Source: Paenibacillus sp. FSL H8-0332 (GTDB taxonomy: Bacteria; Bacillota; Bacilli; Paenibacillales; Paenibacillaceae). Taken from it: a stretch of 64,000 bases of DNA. Below the pieces are notes generated by a model. It made no database searches, was not told where the DNA came from, and was given only the letters and a program-made list of their open reading frames with translations. This document shows, one piece after another, positions 1 to 9,500 of the stretch. The stretch is from the NCBI RefSeq assembly GCF_037963835.1, contig NZ_CP150145.1:5642001-5706000 (forward strand). The letters run 5' to 3'. The stretch's first letter is position 1; each line of letters opens with the position of its first letter. The position numbers were made by a program, and so were the translations under genes.

Positions 1-744
1 CAGCCGGGCAAAGGTATCCTTCCATTCCGCAGAGCAGCCGCTGTCGGTCAGCACCATGGAGATATGCTCGAGCGGAGCAATCTGGGCAAAGGTTGTGATT
101 CCGAATTTGGAATGGTCTGCGACCAGAATGGATTCTTCGGCCCGTTCCATCATTTTGCGGGAGATCAGCGCTTCCTCCAGGTGGTAGTCGGTGATGCCCT
201 CCGAGAGTGAGATCCCGCCGGCAGAGATGAACGCCTTATTCACCTTGAACTGACCCAGCAGATCATGGGCGGTGCCCCCTACTGCCGCCTGATACCCTGC
301 ATTCACCTCGCCCCCGGCAAAAATAACCTTCCCCTCAAACTGCTCCAGCGCACAATTCAGGATCGGAACGGAGTTCGTAATCACTGTCACCTGTGTACGG
401 TCCTTAAGCGCTCGCATAATCTCAAGGGTTGTTGTCCCGTTGTCGAGGATCACCGTCTCGCCGTCTTGAATAAGCGAGGCTGCCAGCCTGCCGATGGCCT
501 GCTTGCCCGGCAGATGCATCTGGGCACGCTTCATGAATGTAGGCTCATGACTCTCCGACCGAATCCGCACCGCTCCCCCGTACACTTTGCGCAGCCGCCC
601 TTCCTTCTCCAGCCGGTCGAGATCGCGCCGGATCGTCTCCGTCGTCACCCCGAACCGCTCCGCGAGAAAATGCACCTGCACCTTCCCTGCAAGCTCCAGC
701 TGGGCGAGTATCGTGTGTTTGCGTTCTTCATAGGTCAGCGACAT
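1..744 (-). CDS. DeoR/GlpR-family transcriptional regulator (3' end cut by window edge)
   Basis: Translating the reverse strand from the ATG at 744 gives MSLTYEERKHTILAQL, then a DeoR-type winged helix (VHFLAERFGVTTETIRRDL, about residues 23-41, followed by EKEGRLRKVYGGA). After it comes the DeoR C-terminal sugar-phosphate sensor domain, with VILDNGTTTLEI and ITNSVPI. The frame is open to base 1 with 248 codons. DeoR proteins are usually about 250-260 residues, so only a few are missing. A GGAAGC-type ribosome site precedes the start. The gene is divergent from the metallophosphoesterase operon and has its own sigma-A promoter about 310 bp upstream. The family represses sugar or polyol genes and is released by phosphorylated intermediates. 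The ligand here cannot be told. Confidence 0.9.
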   Translation of the reverse strand, partial: MSLTYEERKHTILAQLELAGKVQVHFLAERFGVTTETIRRDLDRLEKEGRLRKVYGGAVRIRSESHEPTFMKRAQMHLPGKQAIGRLAASLIQDGETVILDNGTTTLEIMRALKDRTQVTVITNSVPILNCALEQFEGKVIFAGGEVNAGYQAAVGGTAHDLLGQFKVNKAFISAGGISLSEGITDYHLEEALISRKMMERAEESILVADHSKFGITTFAQIAPLEHISMVLTDSGCSAEWKDTFARL

Positions 745-842
745 CCAAGCTTCCTCCTGTTGTTGTGGATTAATTATATAGATTGTACTTTTGTTATTTC
801 TATGATGGGATTGGTCGTGACTCCAGAGAATATTTGGCCCTC

Positions 843-923
843 CGGCCGCTGTTGTCCCCAGATTTCTTTGATTCAGCCGCTTCTCGCGGTAGAAATCCGG
901 TGACAAAGGCGGACGCTATCGCT
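843..923. repeat. Dispersed hairpin repeat, copy A
   Basis: An imperfect palindrome with arms at 852-866 (TTGTCCCCAGATTTC) and 892-906 (GAAATCCGGTGACAA). The loop has its own small CCGC/GCGG stem. The same element in the same orientation lies at about 58170-58262, 57 kb away. Copy A sits inside the long 5' leader predicted for the DeoR-type gene. It has no convincing coding content. The rest of 745-1000 shows nothing else clear. Confidence 0.7.
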
Positions 924-1002
924 CCTACAGTTCCAAAATTCCCCTCCGCCACTTTTCCCTTTTCATATATTTTCAGTTCAAACTAGTTAGTAAAATCAAT
1001 GT

Positions 1003-1050
1003 ATGTTGAGTATCTCTAGTTGAAATGTTGTTTCTAGTTTATTGATGTTG
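1003..1050 (-). promoter_or_regulatory. CAACAT repeat array (putative DeoR operator, regulator side)
   Basis: ATGTTG (CAACAT on the transcribed strand) occurs at 1003-1008, 1025-1030 and 1045-1050. The spacings are 22 and 20 bp, about two helical turns. The array lies directly downstream of the -10 of the regulator's own promoter, where a bound repressor would block it. This fits autoregulation, by inference. Confidence 0.5.
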
Positions 1051-1058
1051 ATTTCTTC

Positions 1059-1087
1059 AGTATATGGACCGAAATTCCACCTGTCAA
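1059..1087 (-). promoter_or_regulatory. Sigma-A promoter of the DeoR-type gene
   Basis: On the reverse strand TTGACA (1087-1082) is followed after exactly 17 bp by TATACT (1064-1059). Transcription would start near 1052, leaving a leader of about 310 nt before the start codon at 744. Confidence 0.65.
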
Positions 1088-1132
1088 TGCGCGCCCCTCG
1101 CCACAGAAATATCCTTGGTAGGCATAAGTTGC

Positions 1133-1161
1133 TTGACAGAATAACAACATCAGCCTAAAAT
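1133..1161 (+). promoter_or_regulatory. Sigma-A promoter of the metallophosphoesterase operon
   Basis: TTGACA at 1133-1138 and TAAAAT at 1156-1161 with a 17-bp spacer. Transcription would start near 1168, about 115 nt before the ATG at 1284. Confidence 0.65.
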
Positions 1162-1197
1162 CAACATGAAACAACAAGAAGAAACATGAATCAACAA
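1145..1197 (+). promoter_or_regulatory. Tandem 15-bp operator repeats at the operon promoter
   Basis: AACATGAAACAACAA (1163-1177) and AACATGAATCAACAA (1183-1197) differ at one position and are spaced exactly 20 bp apart. A further CAACAT lies at 1145-1150, inside the -35/-10 spacer. The repeats begin at the end of the -10 and cover the predicted start site, mirroring the array beside the divergent DeoR promoter. They are probably the DeoR-type regulator's operators. Confidence 0.55.
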
Positions 1198-1283
1198 CAC
1201 CACGAATGAACAAGGCTGGGCTGATGGTTACATCACCACACGCCTTATCCATGACCTGATTGACAAGAAAGGGGATTTCCCGC

Positions 1284-2252
1284 ATGAACAGTAAATTATC
1301 ATTTCGGCCAGACGGCACCTTCACCATCGTACAGTTCACCGACCTCCACTGGATGGATGGAAGAGCAGAGGATCAGCAGACCCGGGAGCTGATGGAGCTG
1401 GTGCTGAAGGCGGAGCGGCCGGACCTGGTTATTTTTACAGGGGATACGATCTATACGGGTCCGGTTCGTGAAGGCGAGCTTCCTTGCCAGGACCCCAAGC
1501 AGGCCTTTCGCGATGCAGTGGCTGCTGTAGTGAATTCCGGTGTGCCTTGGGCGTTCGTATTCGGCAACCATGACACGGAGAACGGAGTGACCTATAGCGA
1601 GCTGATGGAGATTGCACAGGAGTCTCCGCACTGCCTGGCTGAAGCTGGTCCGGCGGAGCTTGCCGGTTCAAGCAATTACGTCCTGGAGATTGAAGGCACG
1701 GGTCATAATGCGGGTGCCATCCTCTATATGCTGGATACTGGCGCCTACTCTCCGCTGGAGCAGATTCCAGGGTATAGCTGGGTCCGGCGTAACCAGATGG
1801 ATTGGCTGGCAGAGCAGTCTGCGCGGCTGAATCCCGGAGAAGGTCAGGCCAAGCGGCCTGCACTGGCGTTCTTCCATATCCCGCTGCCCGAATATGACGA
1901 GATGTGGAACACTCAGACCTGCTACGGACATAAGTATGAGCGGGTCTGCGCTCCGGTTCTGAATTCAGGGTTATTCGCTACGCTCGTAGAGATGGGCGAT
2001 GTGGCAGGCACCTTTTGCGGACATGACCATATCAATGATTTCACCGGCACGCTGCATGGCATCCGCCTCAGCTATGGCCGGGCAACCGGCTATAATACCT
2101 ACGGGCACGACAACCTCAAGCGGGGAGCGCGCGTCATCCGTCTAGAGCAGGACCATCCGTCCTTCGATACCTGGCTCCGGCTGGAAGATGGCTCCCGGTG
2201 CTCTGAACAACCCGCCCATACACCTCTCCCTGCTGCCGAACCACAACATTAA
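1284..2252 (+). CDS. Calcineurin-like metallophosphoesterase
   Basis: A 322-residue cytosolic phosphoesterase (no signal peptide or membrane segment) with the full di-metal motif set: FTDLHW (D20, H22), FTGDTIY (D54), FGNHDTE (N95, H96), FFHIPLPEY and FCGHDHIND. The layout resembles Dcr2/purple-acid-phosphatase-like phosphohydrolases. The substrate is unknown. The ATG at 1284 follows AGAAAGGGG with 9-bp spacing. An in-frame TTG at 1260 lies upstream of that ribosome site and is less likely. It is the first gene of a probable operon with the EamA transporter (25-bp gap), controlled from the DeoR-flanked promoter. Function from motifs is firm; the physiological role is unknown. Confidence 0.88.
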   Translation: MNSKLSFRPDGTFTIVQFTDLHWMDGRAEDQQTRELMELVLKAERPDLVIFTGDTIYTGPVREGELPCQDPKQAFRDAVAAVVNSGVPWAFVFGNHDTENGVTYSELMEIAQESPHCLAEAGPAELAGSSNYVLEIEGTGHNAGAILYMLDTGAYSPLEQIPGYSWVRRNQMDWLAEQSARLNPGEGQAKRPALAFFHIPLPEYDEMWNTQTCYGHKYERVCAPVLNSGLFATLVEMGDVAGTFCGHDHINDFTGTLHGIRLSYGRATGYNTYGHDNLKRGARVIRLEQDHPSFDTWLRLEDGSRCSEQPAHTPLPAAEPQH

Positions 2253-2277
2253 TGAATTCTTGAGGGGTTGACAATCC

Positions 2278-3186
2278 ATGCTACTGCCTATTCTTTTGGT
2301 GCTGGCTTCCGGTATGTGCCACGCAGTGTGGAGCATGTTCACCAAGAGAAGCCTGAATAAAAGCAGTTTCCTGTGGTCGATCATGATGGTCTCCACGGTG
2401 CTGCTGCTTCCGGTCCTGCTTGCCGAGCTGTGGACACAGCCGCTGGCCCCCGGTGCTTACGCCCTGCTGCTGCTGTCTGTAGCGCTGCAGGCCTTATATT
2501 CCTGGCTTTTATCCATAACCTATGAGATGGGCGACCTCTCCCAGATCTACCCGGTAATGCGGGGAACCAGCACGCTGCTGATCCCGCTGATCGGGGTTAT
2601 TTTTCTGAAGGAGTCCTTATCTGTCTATGGCTGGATCGGGATCTGCTGTATGCTTGGCGGCTTCGCTGTACTTAGCGGAATCGGCTCCAGAAGAAGCCTC
2701 CCGGCTGCATCCGGGTCAGGGTCTATGTCCGGCACTCCATCTGCATCCGGCTCCGGCACCACCTTAGGCTACTATACACCGGTACTCATGGCCCTCTGCG
2801 TGGGATTATGCACCACCTGCTACGTGTTCGTCGATAAGCTGAACCTTCAGCATATGTCACCGCTGGCGCTGCTTGAGGTGACGAATATCGGCTTCGTGGC
2901 CGGATTAACTCCGGCGGTCCTGAGATCGCGGAAGCTGCTTGAAGAGTGGCGCCGCAACACATTCACCATCCTGCTGGGCAGTGTGCTGAATCCGGGCTCC
3001 TATCTGCTGTTCCTGTTCGCACTTCAGCAGGCGCCGCTCGCCCACATCAGCCCGCTGCGGGAGATCGGGACGATATTCGCCACTCTCCTCGGTGTGCTTC
3101 TCTTGAAGGAGCGGCAGGGTCTGCGGCGGCTGGTGTGCTCGGTCGTCATTTTCTGCGGAATTCTGCTAATTGGCATCTGGGGGTAA
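2278..3186 (+). CDS. EamA/DMT-family transporter
   Basis: A 302-residue, very hydrophobic protein with two EamA-like halves of about five membrane helices each. They are separated near residues 140-165 by a polar Ser/Gly-rich loop (GSGSMSGTPSASGSGTT). MRGTSTLLIPLIGVIFLKE and ISPLREIGTIFATLLGVLLLKE are the paired end-of-half motifs typical of drug/metabolite exporters. GAGGGG lies 10 bp before the ATG. It is cotranscribed with the phosphoesterase and possibly the histidine kinase 36 bp downstream. The family exports amino acids or metabolites; the substrate here is unknown. Confidence 0.87.
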   Translation: MLLPILLVLASGMCHAVWSMFTKRSLNKSSFLWSIMMVSTVLLLPVLLAELWTQPLAPGAYALLLLSVALQALYSWLLSITYEMGDLSQIYPVMRGTSTLLIPLIGVIFLKESLSVYGWIGICCMLGGFAVLSGIGSRRSLPAASGSGSMSGTPSASGSGTTLGYYTPVLMALCVGLCTTCYVFVDKLNLQHMSPLALLEVTNIGFVAGLTPAVLRSRKLLEEWRRNTFTILLGSVLNPGSYLLFLFALQQAPLAHISPLREIGTIFATLLGVLLLKERQGLRRLVCSVVIFCGILLIGIWG

Positions 3187-3222
3187 GCAGGATAACTATC
3201 ACAGATGTCGAATTGAAACCGT

Positions 3223-6200
3223 ATGATGAAGATAACCTCGATGAGTACACACATGATGAACGCCAAAGCCAGATTCAACCCCAAGCAGGTTCTATTGCTG
3301 CTTTTCTATCTAACCATTCTGATCAGTCTGCGCTATCTGTGGTTCAATGCCAATACGGCGTCTGAGCATCCCGAGGCACAGCAAGGTGTGCTGGATATGC
3401 GGGGCTGGGACTTCGGGAATTCCCCGTCCATCCAGCTGGATGGAGAATGGGAATTCTATCCCGGCCAGCTCCTGGGCTATGAGGATTCCGCCGCACTTGC
3501 TGCGGCCACACCGCATGTTGTCCAGGTTCCCGGTGACTGGAGCAGCGGCTTCCCGGAAGGGGAGCAATCCTCGCTGGGCTATGGTACATACAAGCTGCGT
3601 ATACTCGTAGACCCGTCACAGACTGAGTCTTACGGCTTCTGGATTCAGCGGATTCAGGCCGCCTCCAGCATCGATATTAACGAGCAGAGAGAGACCAGCT
3701 TCGGGAAGCTGGCGGTGATTAGCGGGGACTATATTCCTAAGGCGGTCTCTTACACCGCAGCCTACGAGAATCCGGGAAGACAGGAGATTGTTCTCCTCGT
3801 CCGGGCAGCCAACTACGACCATCCGCTGGAGGGCGGGATTGTGAGGTCGATCCGTTTCGGCTCCCAGGCAGCGGTGGATAGCGAACGGATGTATTCCATG
3901 GGCTTCCAGCTGGTGGCGTTCATGATCATGCTGCTGCATGCGCTGTATGCGGGGATTTTGTTCTTTTTTAACCGGAAGCAGCGGGCGTTCCTGCTCTTCT
4001 TCCTCCTGCTGATGGCAGTAGCAACTACCATTGTAGTCGATAACGATACGATTCTCCTGCTCTGGTTCCCTATTAACTATACCTGGGCACTGAAGCTCAA
4101 AATGCTGGCCTATCCTGCGTTGTCCCTATTCATGCTGCTGCTGACGCGCAGCTTCTCTGCCTACGAGCGCCCCGGCCGTCTGTTCAAAATCTATCTGCTG
4201 GGTCTCCTGCTCTATACCGCCTATGTCCTGATCTTACCGGCACATTACGTGGTCTATGCCAGACTGTTCTTCTCCGTCTTCTACCTGCTTCCGGTAGCCG
4301 GAGTTATCTATTCTATTGGCCGGATGGTGATGCGGCAGGAGCAGGATTCCTTCTTCCTGCTGTTTGCTGCCGCAGCCATCGGCTCCAGCGTCATGGGCGG
4401 GGCCATGGAATCCAATGCCAAGGGGAGTATTCTGTATTATCCTGTAGATGTCATTGCAGCCATTATCGGCTTCTCCTCCTACTGGTTCAAACGGTATTTC
4501 CGCAATGCAGAGGAGAACCGGCTGCTCAACCAGCAGCTGAAGGAGAGCGACCAGAAGAAGGACGAATTCCTGGCGAATACCTCCCATGAGCTGCGGACAC
4601 CACTGCACGGCATTATCAGCATTGCCCAGACTGTTGCCTCCAAGGAACAACACATGCTGGACGAACAAAGCTATAAGGATCTGGAGTTACTCATTACGAT
4701 CAGCCACAGGATGTCCCTGATGCTTAACGATCTGCTCGATGTGACCCGTCTTCAGGAGAAGCGGATTGTGCTGCAGCGCGAGCCGCTGGCCATGGGTTCA
4801 CTGGTCTCGGGCGTGCTGGGGATGTTCGAATTCATGATCGAAGGTAAACGGCTACAGCTGCGTAATGAGCTTCCCGCTTCATTGCCGCCGGTCTGGGGGG
4901 ATGAGAAGCGGATTGTACAGATTCTCTATAACCTGCTGCACAATGCCATCAAATACACACAGGCCGGAACGGTCACCGTCTCCGCTGTCGACGACGGCAA
5001 GCTTGCGTGGATCAGCGTAGCCGATACCGGGGCGGGGATCGACAAGGAGACACAGGCGCGGATCTTCTCCCCCTATGAGCAGGGCAGCAAAGGCATCATT
5101 GACGGCGGCGGCATCGGTCTCGGCTTAAGCATCAGCAAGCAGCTGACCGAGCTGCACGGAGGAGACCTCACGGTTGATTCAGAGCCGGGCAAAGGGTCAG
5201 TGTTCACCTTCACCCTTCCGCTGGCCTCCTCTGCCGGGGCCCGGGAGATGACGGATCAGGATACAGACGCCGCAAGGCAACCGGACAACCCGGATCTGCA
5301 AGGGCTGCTGCTTGAGGAGAGCCGGCTGCTATTACAGCAGTCCGATATCCGCAATCTCACAGTCCCCGTGGAGTTAACGACTCCGCCGCAGATGCAGGCA
5401 GCCTCCCGGGCAGCCAAATCTCTGATCCTGGCCGTCGACGATGACCCGGTCAATCTCAAGGTGCTCTCCAGCATGCTCTCGGCAGAGCATTATCAGCTGG
5501 TGACCGCCACCAGCGCCGAGGAAGCCTTGGAGCTGTTAGGCACCGAGCCGTGGGATCTGCTGATTGCCGATGTGATGATGCCGTACATGTCCGGCTATGA
5601 ATTAACACGGATCGTCCGGCAGCGCTTCACCCTCTCGGAGCTGCCGATCCTGCTGCTCACGGCCCGCAACCAGCCGGTGGACATCTATACCGGCTTCCTG
5701 GCCGGGGCCAATGATTATGTCGCCAAGCCGGTGGACGCGCTGGAGCTGAAATACCGGGTCCGCTCACTGACCGGACTGAAGCAGTCCGTCACCCAGAGCC
5801 TGCGGATGGAGGCAGCTTATCTCCAGGCACAGATTCAGCCGCATTTCCTGTTCAACACGCTGAACGCGCTGCTGGCGCTGAGTGAATTCGACCTGCCGAA
5901 GATGCGTGATCTCGGGGAGGCTTTCTCCTCCTACCTGCGTATCAGCTTCGATTATATGAACTCGCAGCAGCTTGTTGGACTCTCCCATGAGCTGGAGCTG
6001 ATAGAATCCTATCTCTTCATTGAGAAGGCGCGCTTCGAGGAGCGTCTGCAGATCGAATGGGAGGTTGAGCCCGGCATCGAGCTGCTGCTCCCTCCGCTCA
6101 CACTTCAGCCGCTTGTGGAGAATGCCGTCAGACACGGCCTGCTGAGCCGCAAAGCCGGAGGCAAGCTCTATATCCGCATTCACCGTGAGAAGGGATACAC

Positions 6201-6411
6201 CTCCTTCGAAGTGGAGGATAACGGCAAGGGCATGAGCGGGGAACAGGTCGCCCGTCTGCTCGACGACAGCTTCCAGGCCCACCGCGGCATCGGTCTGCTG
6301 AACACTAACCGGCGGCTGACCCAGCTCTACGGCGAAGGCCTGGTTATCCGCAGCCAGCCCGGGGCTGGCACTACGGTATCCTTTGTGATTCCTGAGCGGA
6401 GGCAGGGCTGA
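3223..6411 (+). CDS. Hybrid sensor kinase with 7TMR-DISM sensor, receiver and second LytS-type kinase module
   Basis: A 1062-residue membrane kinase. In order: N-terminal membrane anchor (about 23-40); extracellular sugar-binding-like domain with GEWEFYPGQLL (about 55-215); 7TM-DISM block (about 225-425); HisKA with phospho-acceptor H455 in SHELRTPLHG; HATPase_c with NAIKYT and GIGLGLSIS; receiver with DDDP and phospho-acceptor D783 in IADVMMP; then a LytS/YehU-type His_kinase with H874 in QIQPHFLFNTLNALL; and a second HATPase_c with ENAVRHGLL and GIGLLNTNRRL. Two kinase modules of different families in one chain are unusual. No response regulator gene lies nearby. The start is uncertain: 3223, 3226 and 3241 are all possible and none has a strong ribosome site. 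Confidence 0.88.
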   Translation: MMKITSMSTHMMNAKARFNPKQVLLLLFYLTILISLRYLWFNANTASEHPEAQQGVLDMRGWDFGNSPSIQLDGEWEFYPGQLLGYEDSAALAAATPHVVQVPGDWSSGFPEGEQSSLGYGTYKLRILVDPSQTESYGFWIQRIQAASSIDINEQRETSFGKLAVISGDYIPKAVSYTAAYENPGRQEIVLLVRAANYDHPLEGGIVRSIRFGSQAAVDSERMYSMGFQLVAFMIMLLHALYAGILFFFNRKQRAFLLFFLLLMAVATTIVVDNDTILLLWFPINYTWALKLKMLAYPALSLFMLLLTRSFSAYERPGRLFKIYLLGLLLYTAYVLILPAHYVVYARLFFSVFYLLPVAGVIYSIGRMVMRQEQDSFFLLFAAAAIGSSVMGGAMESNAKGSILYYPVDVIAAIIGFSSYWFKRYFRNAEENRLLNQQLKESDQKKDEFLANTSHELRTPLHGIISIAQTVASKEQHMLDEQSYKDLELLITISHRMSLMLNDLLDVTRLQEKRIVLQREPLAMGSLVSGVLGMFEFMIEGKRLQLRNELPASLPPVWGDEKRIVQILYNLLHNAIKYTQAGTVTVSAVDDGKLAWISVADTGAGIDKETQARIFSPYEQGSKGIIDGGGIGLGLSISKQLTELHGGDLTVDSEPGKGSVFTFTLPLASSAGAREMTDQDTDAARQPDNPDLQGLLLEESRLLLQQSDIRNLTVPVELTTPPQMQAASRAAKSLILAVDDDPVNLKVLSSMLSAEHYQLVTATSAEEALELLGTEPWDLLIADVMMPYMSGYELTRIVRQRFTLSELPILLLTARNQPVDIYTGFLAGANDYVAKPVDALELKYRVRSLTGLKQSVTQSLRMEAAYLQAQIQPHFLFNTLNALLALSEFDLPKMRDLGEAFSSYLRISFDYMNSQQLVGLSHELELIESYLFIEKARFEERLQIEWEVEPGIELLLPPLTLQPLVENAVRHGLLSRKAGGKLYIRIHREKGYTSFEVEDNGKGMSGEQVARLLDDSFQAHRGIGLLNTNRRLTQLYGEGLVIRSQPGAGTTVSFVIPERRQG

Positions 6412-6446
6412 TTCTTTATTACACTCCAAGCTTTTGACCACAACAC

Positions 6447-6489
6447 AAAGCAGCGATTCTCCCATACCGGGAGAACCGCTGCTTTTTTA
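6447..6489. terminator. Bidirectional intrinsic terminator
   Basis: A GCAGCG-a-TTCTCCC / GGGAGAA-c-CGCTGC hairpin (6450-6482) flanked by an A-run and by TTTTTT. It lies between the converging histidine kinase and SLH genes. Confidence 0.85.
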
Positions 6490-6502
6490 GAATTAGATAT
6501 AT

Positions 6503-9500
6503 TTAGTATTTCAACTGATATAACCGGTAGACCAAGGCAGCAGCCTCTGCTTTACTGGCGGTCTGGGCAGGGCGGAAGCTCTGATCCCCGAAGCCTTCGA
6601 ACAGATGCATACTCTTGGTCAACGCCACACTTGAAGCCGCCCATTTTGATATTTTGGCTCCATCTGTGAAAGCTGCAATCACTGCTGCCGGCTGGGCAAC
6701 AGCTGATTTACCGTTATACGCTGTAAGTGCACGTGCAAGCATTGTTGCAATCTCTTCACGTGTGATGGTTGCCTCAGGGTCAAAAGCAGCTGGCGATTTG
6801 CCATTAATGATTCCGGCTGCATAAGCCGCAGCAATTTCATCCGCATAAGGATTCGTTGTCTTAATATCCTTGAACGGCAAGATTAGCCCTTCCCCATTCA
6901 GCCCATAAGCTCTGGCGATCATTGCTGCAAATTGCTGGCGGGTAATCTTGTCAGATGGAGCGAATACTCCGCCCTCATCCACGATGCCCTTGGTCAACAG
7001 GTAATTGATCTCTTTAACTGCCCAGTGATTGGCAGGCACATCTGTGAATGCAGCAGCTCCAAGCATCACCGTGTACTTGCTGAAGTGTCCTCTTGGCGCA
7101 GTTACAGTTTGAGTGACAGGATCATATTTACCCCCAACCGCTTCCCAGGAAAGACTCTTCTCATTCAGGACGTACACGGTCAGATTCTCCAGATTCGCCT
7201 CCGAATATTTCGAAATATCAATGGCTGATACATCAAAGGTCACATCGATCGGCTTAGTGAAGCTCTTCACCGGTTGGCCGCCCACAGAGGCACTGAATTC
7301 CATCACAGGGATGTTGGCCAGCGGTTCTGCCTGGCGGGGTTTGTTAATCACAGCATTCTGTACAACTTCTGCTGCCAGATTAATCTTCTGGCCTGCCTCA
7401 ATCTTACCGAAGGTATCCGGCTCAATGGTGAATGCCGTCTGGTCCATTTGAATCTTCAATCCGGCAATGTCATTCTCCCGTACCAGGGTAAGAATCTCGG
7501 AGGGAAGCGTGGTGTTGAGCTTATGAATCCCTTTATCCACCGGAGGCACCTTCACCGTCAGGCTCAGCTTCAGGTCAGCAGCCGTTCCGGCTCCAAGCTT
7601 GCTAGTCAGCTCTCCAGCGACGGATGCTAATGCCTGCTTGGCCGTTTCAATCTGTGCGCTGATGAATCCCGAATCCAGCTGCGAAGAGACGGCGTTTCCT
7701 TCTACAGTTACATTTTCTTTGGCAATTGTAGCTTCGCCAGCCTTGTTAAGCGCGGCCTGGCTGGAATGAATAACAGCATCCTTCAGCTTCTGAACCTCTT
7801 CAGCCGTGATGCCCTGCGCATTGCTCAGCACTGCAGCAGCATTATTAATAAGGGCCTGGGCAACTTCTACTGCCTTGCTGGAGCTATCCAGCTTGTTCAG
7901 TAAATAAGGCGCACTTCCTATCAATTGAGTAATTGAACTCACAATCTTCTGTTTCTCTGCGGAATCCTGAATAGTTCCCAGGAGCTGTGCTGCCGTATCC
8001 ATAGCCTGAGACAGACTCTTACTGTTCTGTTCAGCCTGTGCAGGTGTGTTAGCCGATTTGAGTGACTCGGCAATACTGGACAGCGCATTCTGGGCAGCCG
8101 AAGCCTTCTCTGCTGCGGAGCCGGAAGTGTTCTTCAGCAGGTCTTGCAGCTTATCATTCTGCTGCTGAACATTCGCGTTATTACCAGTTGGCGCAGCCGG
8201 GGCGGGAGCAGGAGCAGCCGGAGCTCCAGCAGGTCCAGGTGCTCCTGGTCCGCTTCCCCCTGGTGCCGGTGCGGGATTTGGATTCGTACTGGTATTACCG
8301 CCGTTACCTCCATTATCACTTCCCGGCGGGTTAGGGTCCGGATTAACCACAGTACCTCCCGACGACTCCAGGATTACTTTTTTGTCCAGGGTATAGGTCT
8401 GTCCATCAATAGTCATTGAAGCTTTGATCACATAAGTTCCGTCAGTCAACATCTTGTTTTCTGTATTATCATAAGTCATTGCTCTTAGCGGGTATACCAG
8501 AAAAGCCTCTTTGGATAGTACTTTTCCCGCTTCGTTCTGAAGCTCATAAGTAGCCTTGTCCGGGTACAGACTCATGCTGCCACTGCTTGTTCCGCCATTG
8601 GCAACCAGAATTTGCGGCTTCTTGATTTGTCCGATGGAGTTGCCTGCTGTATCGACCAGTCCAATCTCAAGCAAGGTCGAACCAGCGGGCCTGATTAATT
8701 TGCCATTCTGCAACCCCACAATATCCAGCCCTTTCAAGGCCAGTGGCGTAATCTGTGTGAGTGTGCCTGCCTGCAGCATTCCAGGTGCGAAATGAATATC
8801 GTACTGGTATTCGATGGCACCCTTGATTTGGTCTACAGATACTACTACATCACCAGGGGTAATTTGCACCTGATTGGCATTGAACGCATAGCCTTGGAGT
8901 GTAGATTGACCCGCTGTCGTATATTTAACCGCATAGATGGTCCCCGATTCAGGAGCCACCAACGTAGCCAGCGCGGACGCACTATCATCCATCGACAAGC
9001 TATTGTCTCCTGCACCGATTACCACCTGATCACGGTATACAAAAGTGTCTGACCGGGTATGTGCCAGCATACTGTAGGTTCCTTGAGTTGCATAGAAATA
9101 ATTCTCACCTGCAGGATTGTTGTCGATCACATAAGGAATATAATCTGCCCCTGCCAAATCCTGGCGTACCACATACAGCTCATCTGTCGGCTGATCCAAT
9201 ATAACCTTGCTGACTTCCTGAAGCTCTTGTCTGGCGTCCAGCACCAGCGAATAATCCTTGCCGGGTTCTGTGTTAATGGAGCCAAACATGTAGTAACCGT
9301 ATTTGGCCTCCACTCCGTTATGGCTTCTGTTATATCGCATGAAGTCTACATCTACGGATGAAGGAGAATCTACCACCAGGAATCCCTGCGACCCAGGAGT
9401 GCGAATATAAGAATTGACAACGTAAGAAATCCCGTCGCTTCTTTTCACTGTAGCCTGGATATTCGCATCGTCCAGCGGAACCCCGCCCGCATAGTTCCCG

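Noticed and set aside
1034..1339. Open frame on the - strand across the divergent promoter region
   Set aside because: It covers both promoters and operator repeats and would overlap the start of the metallophosphoesterase.
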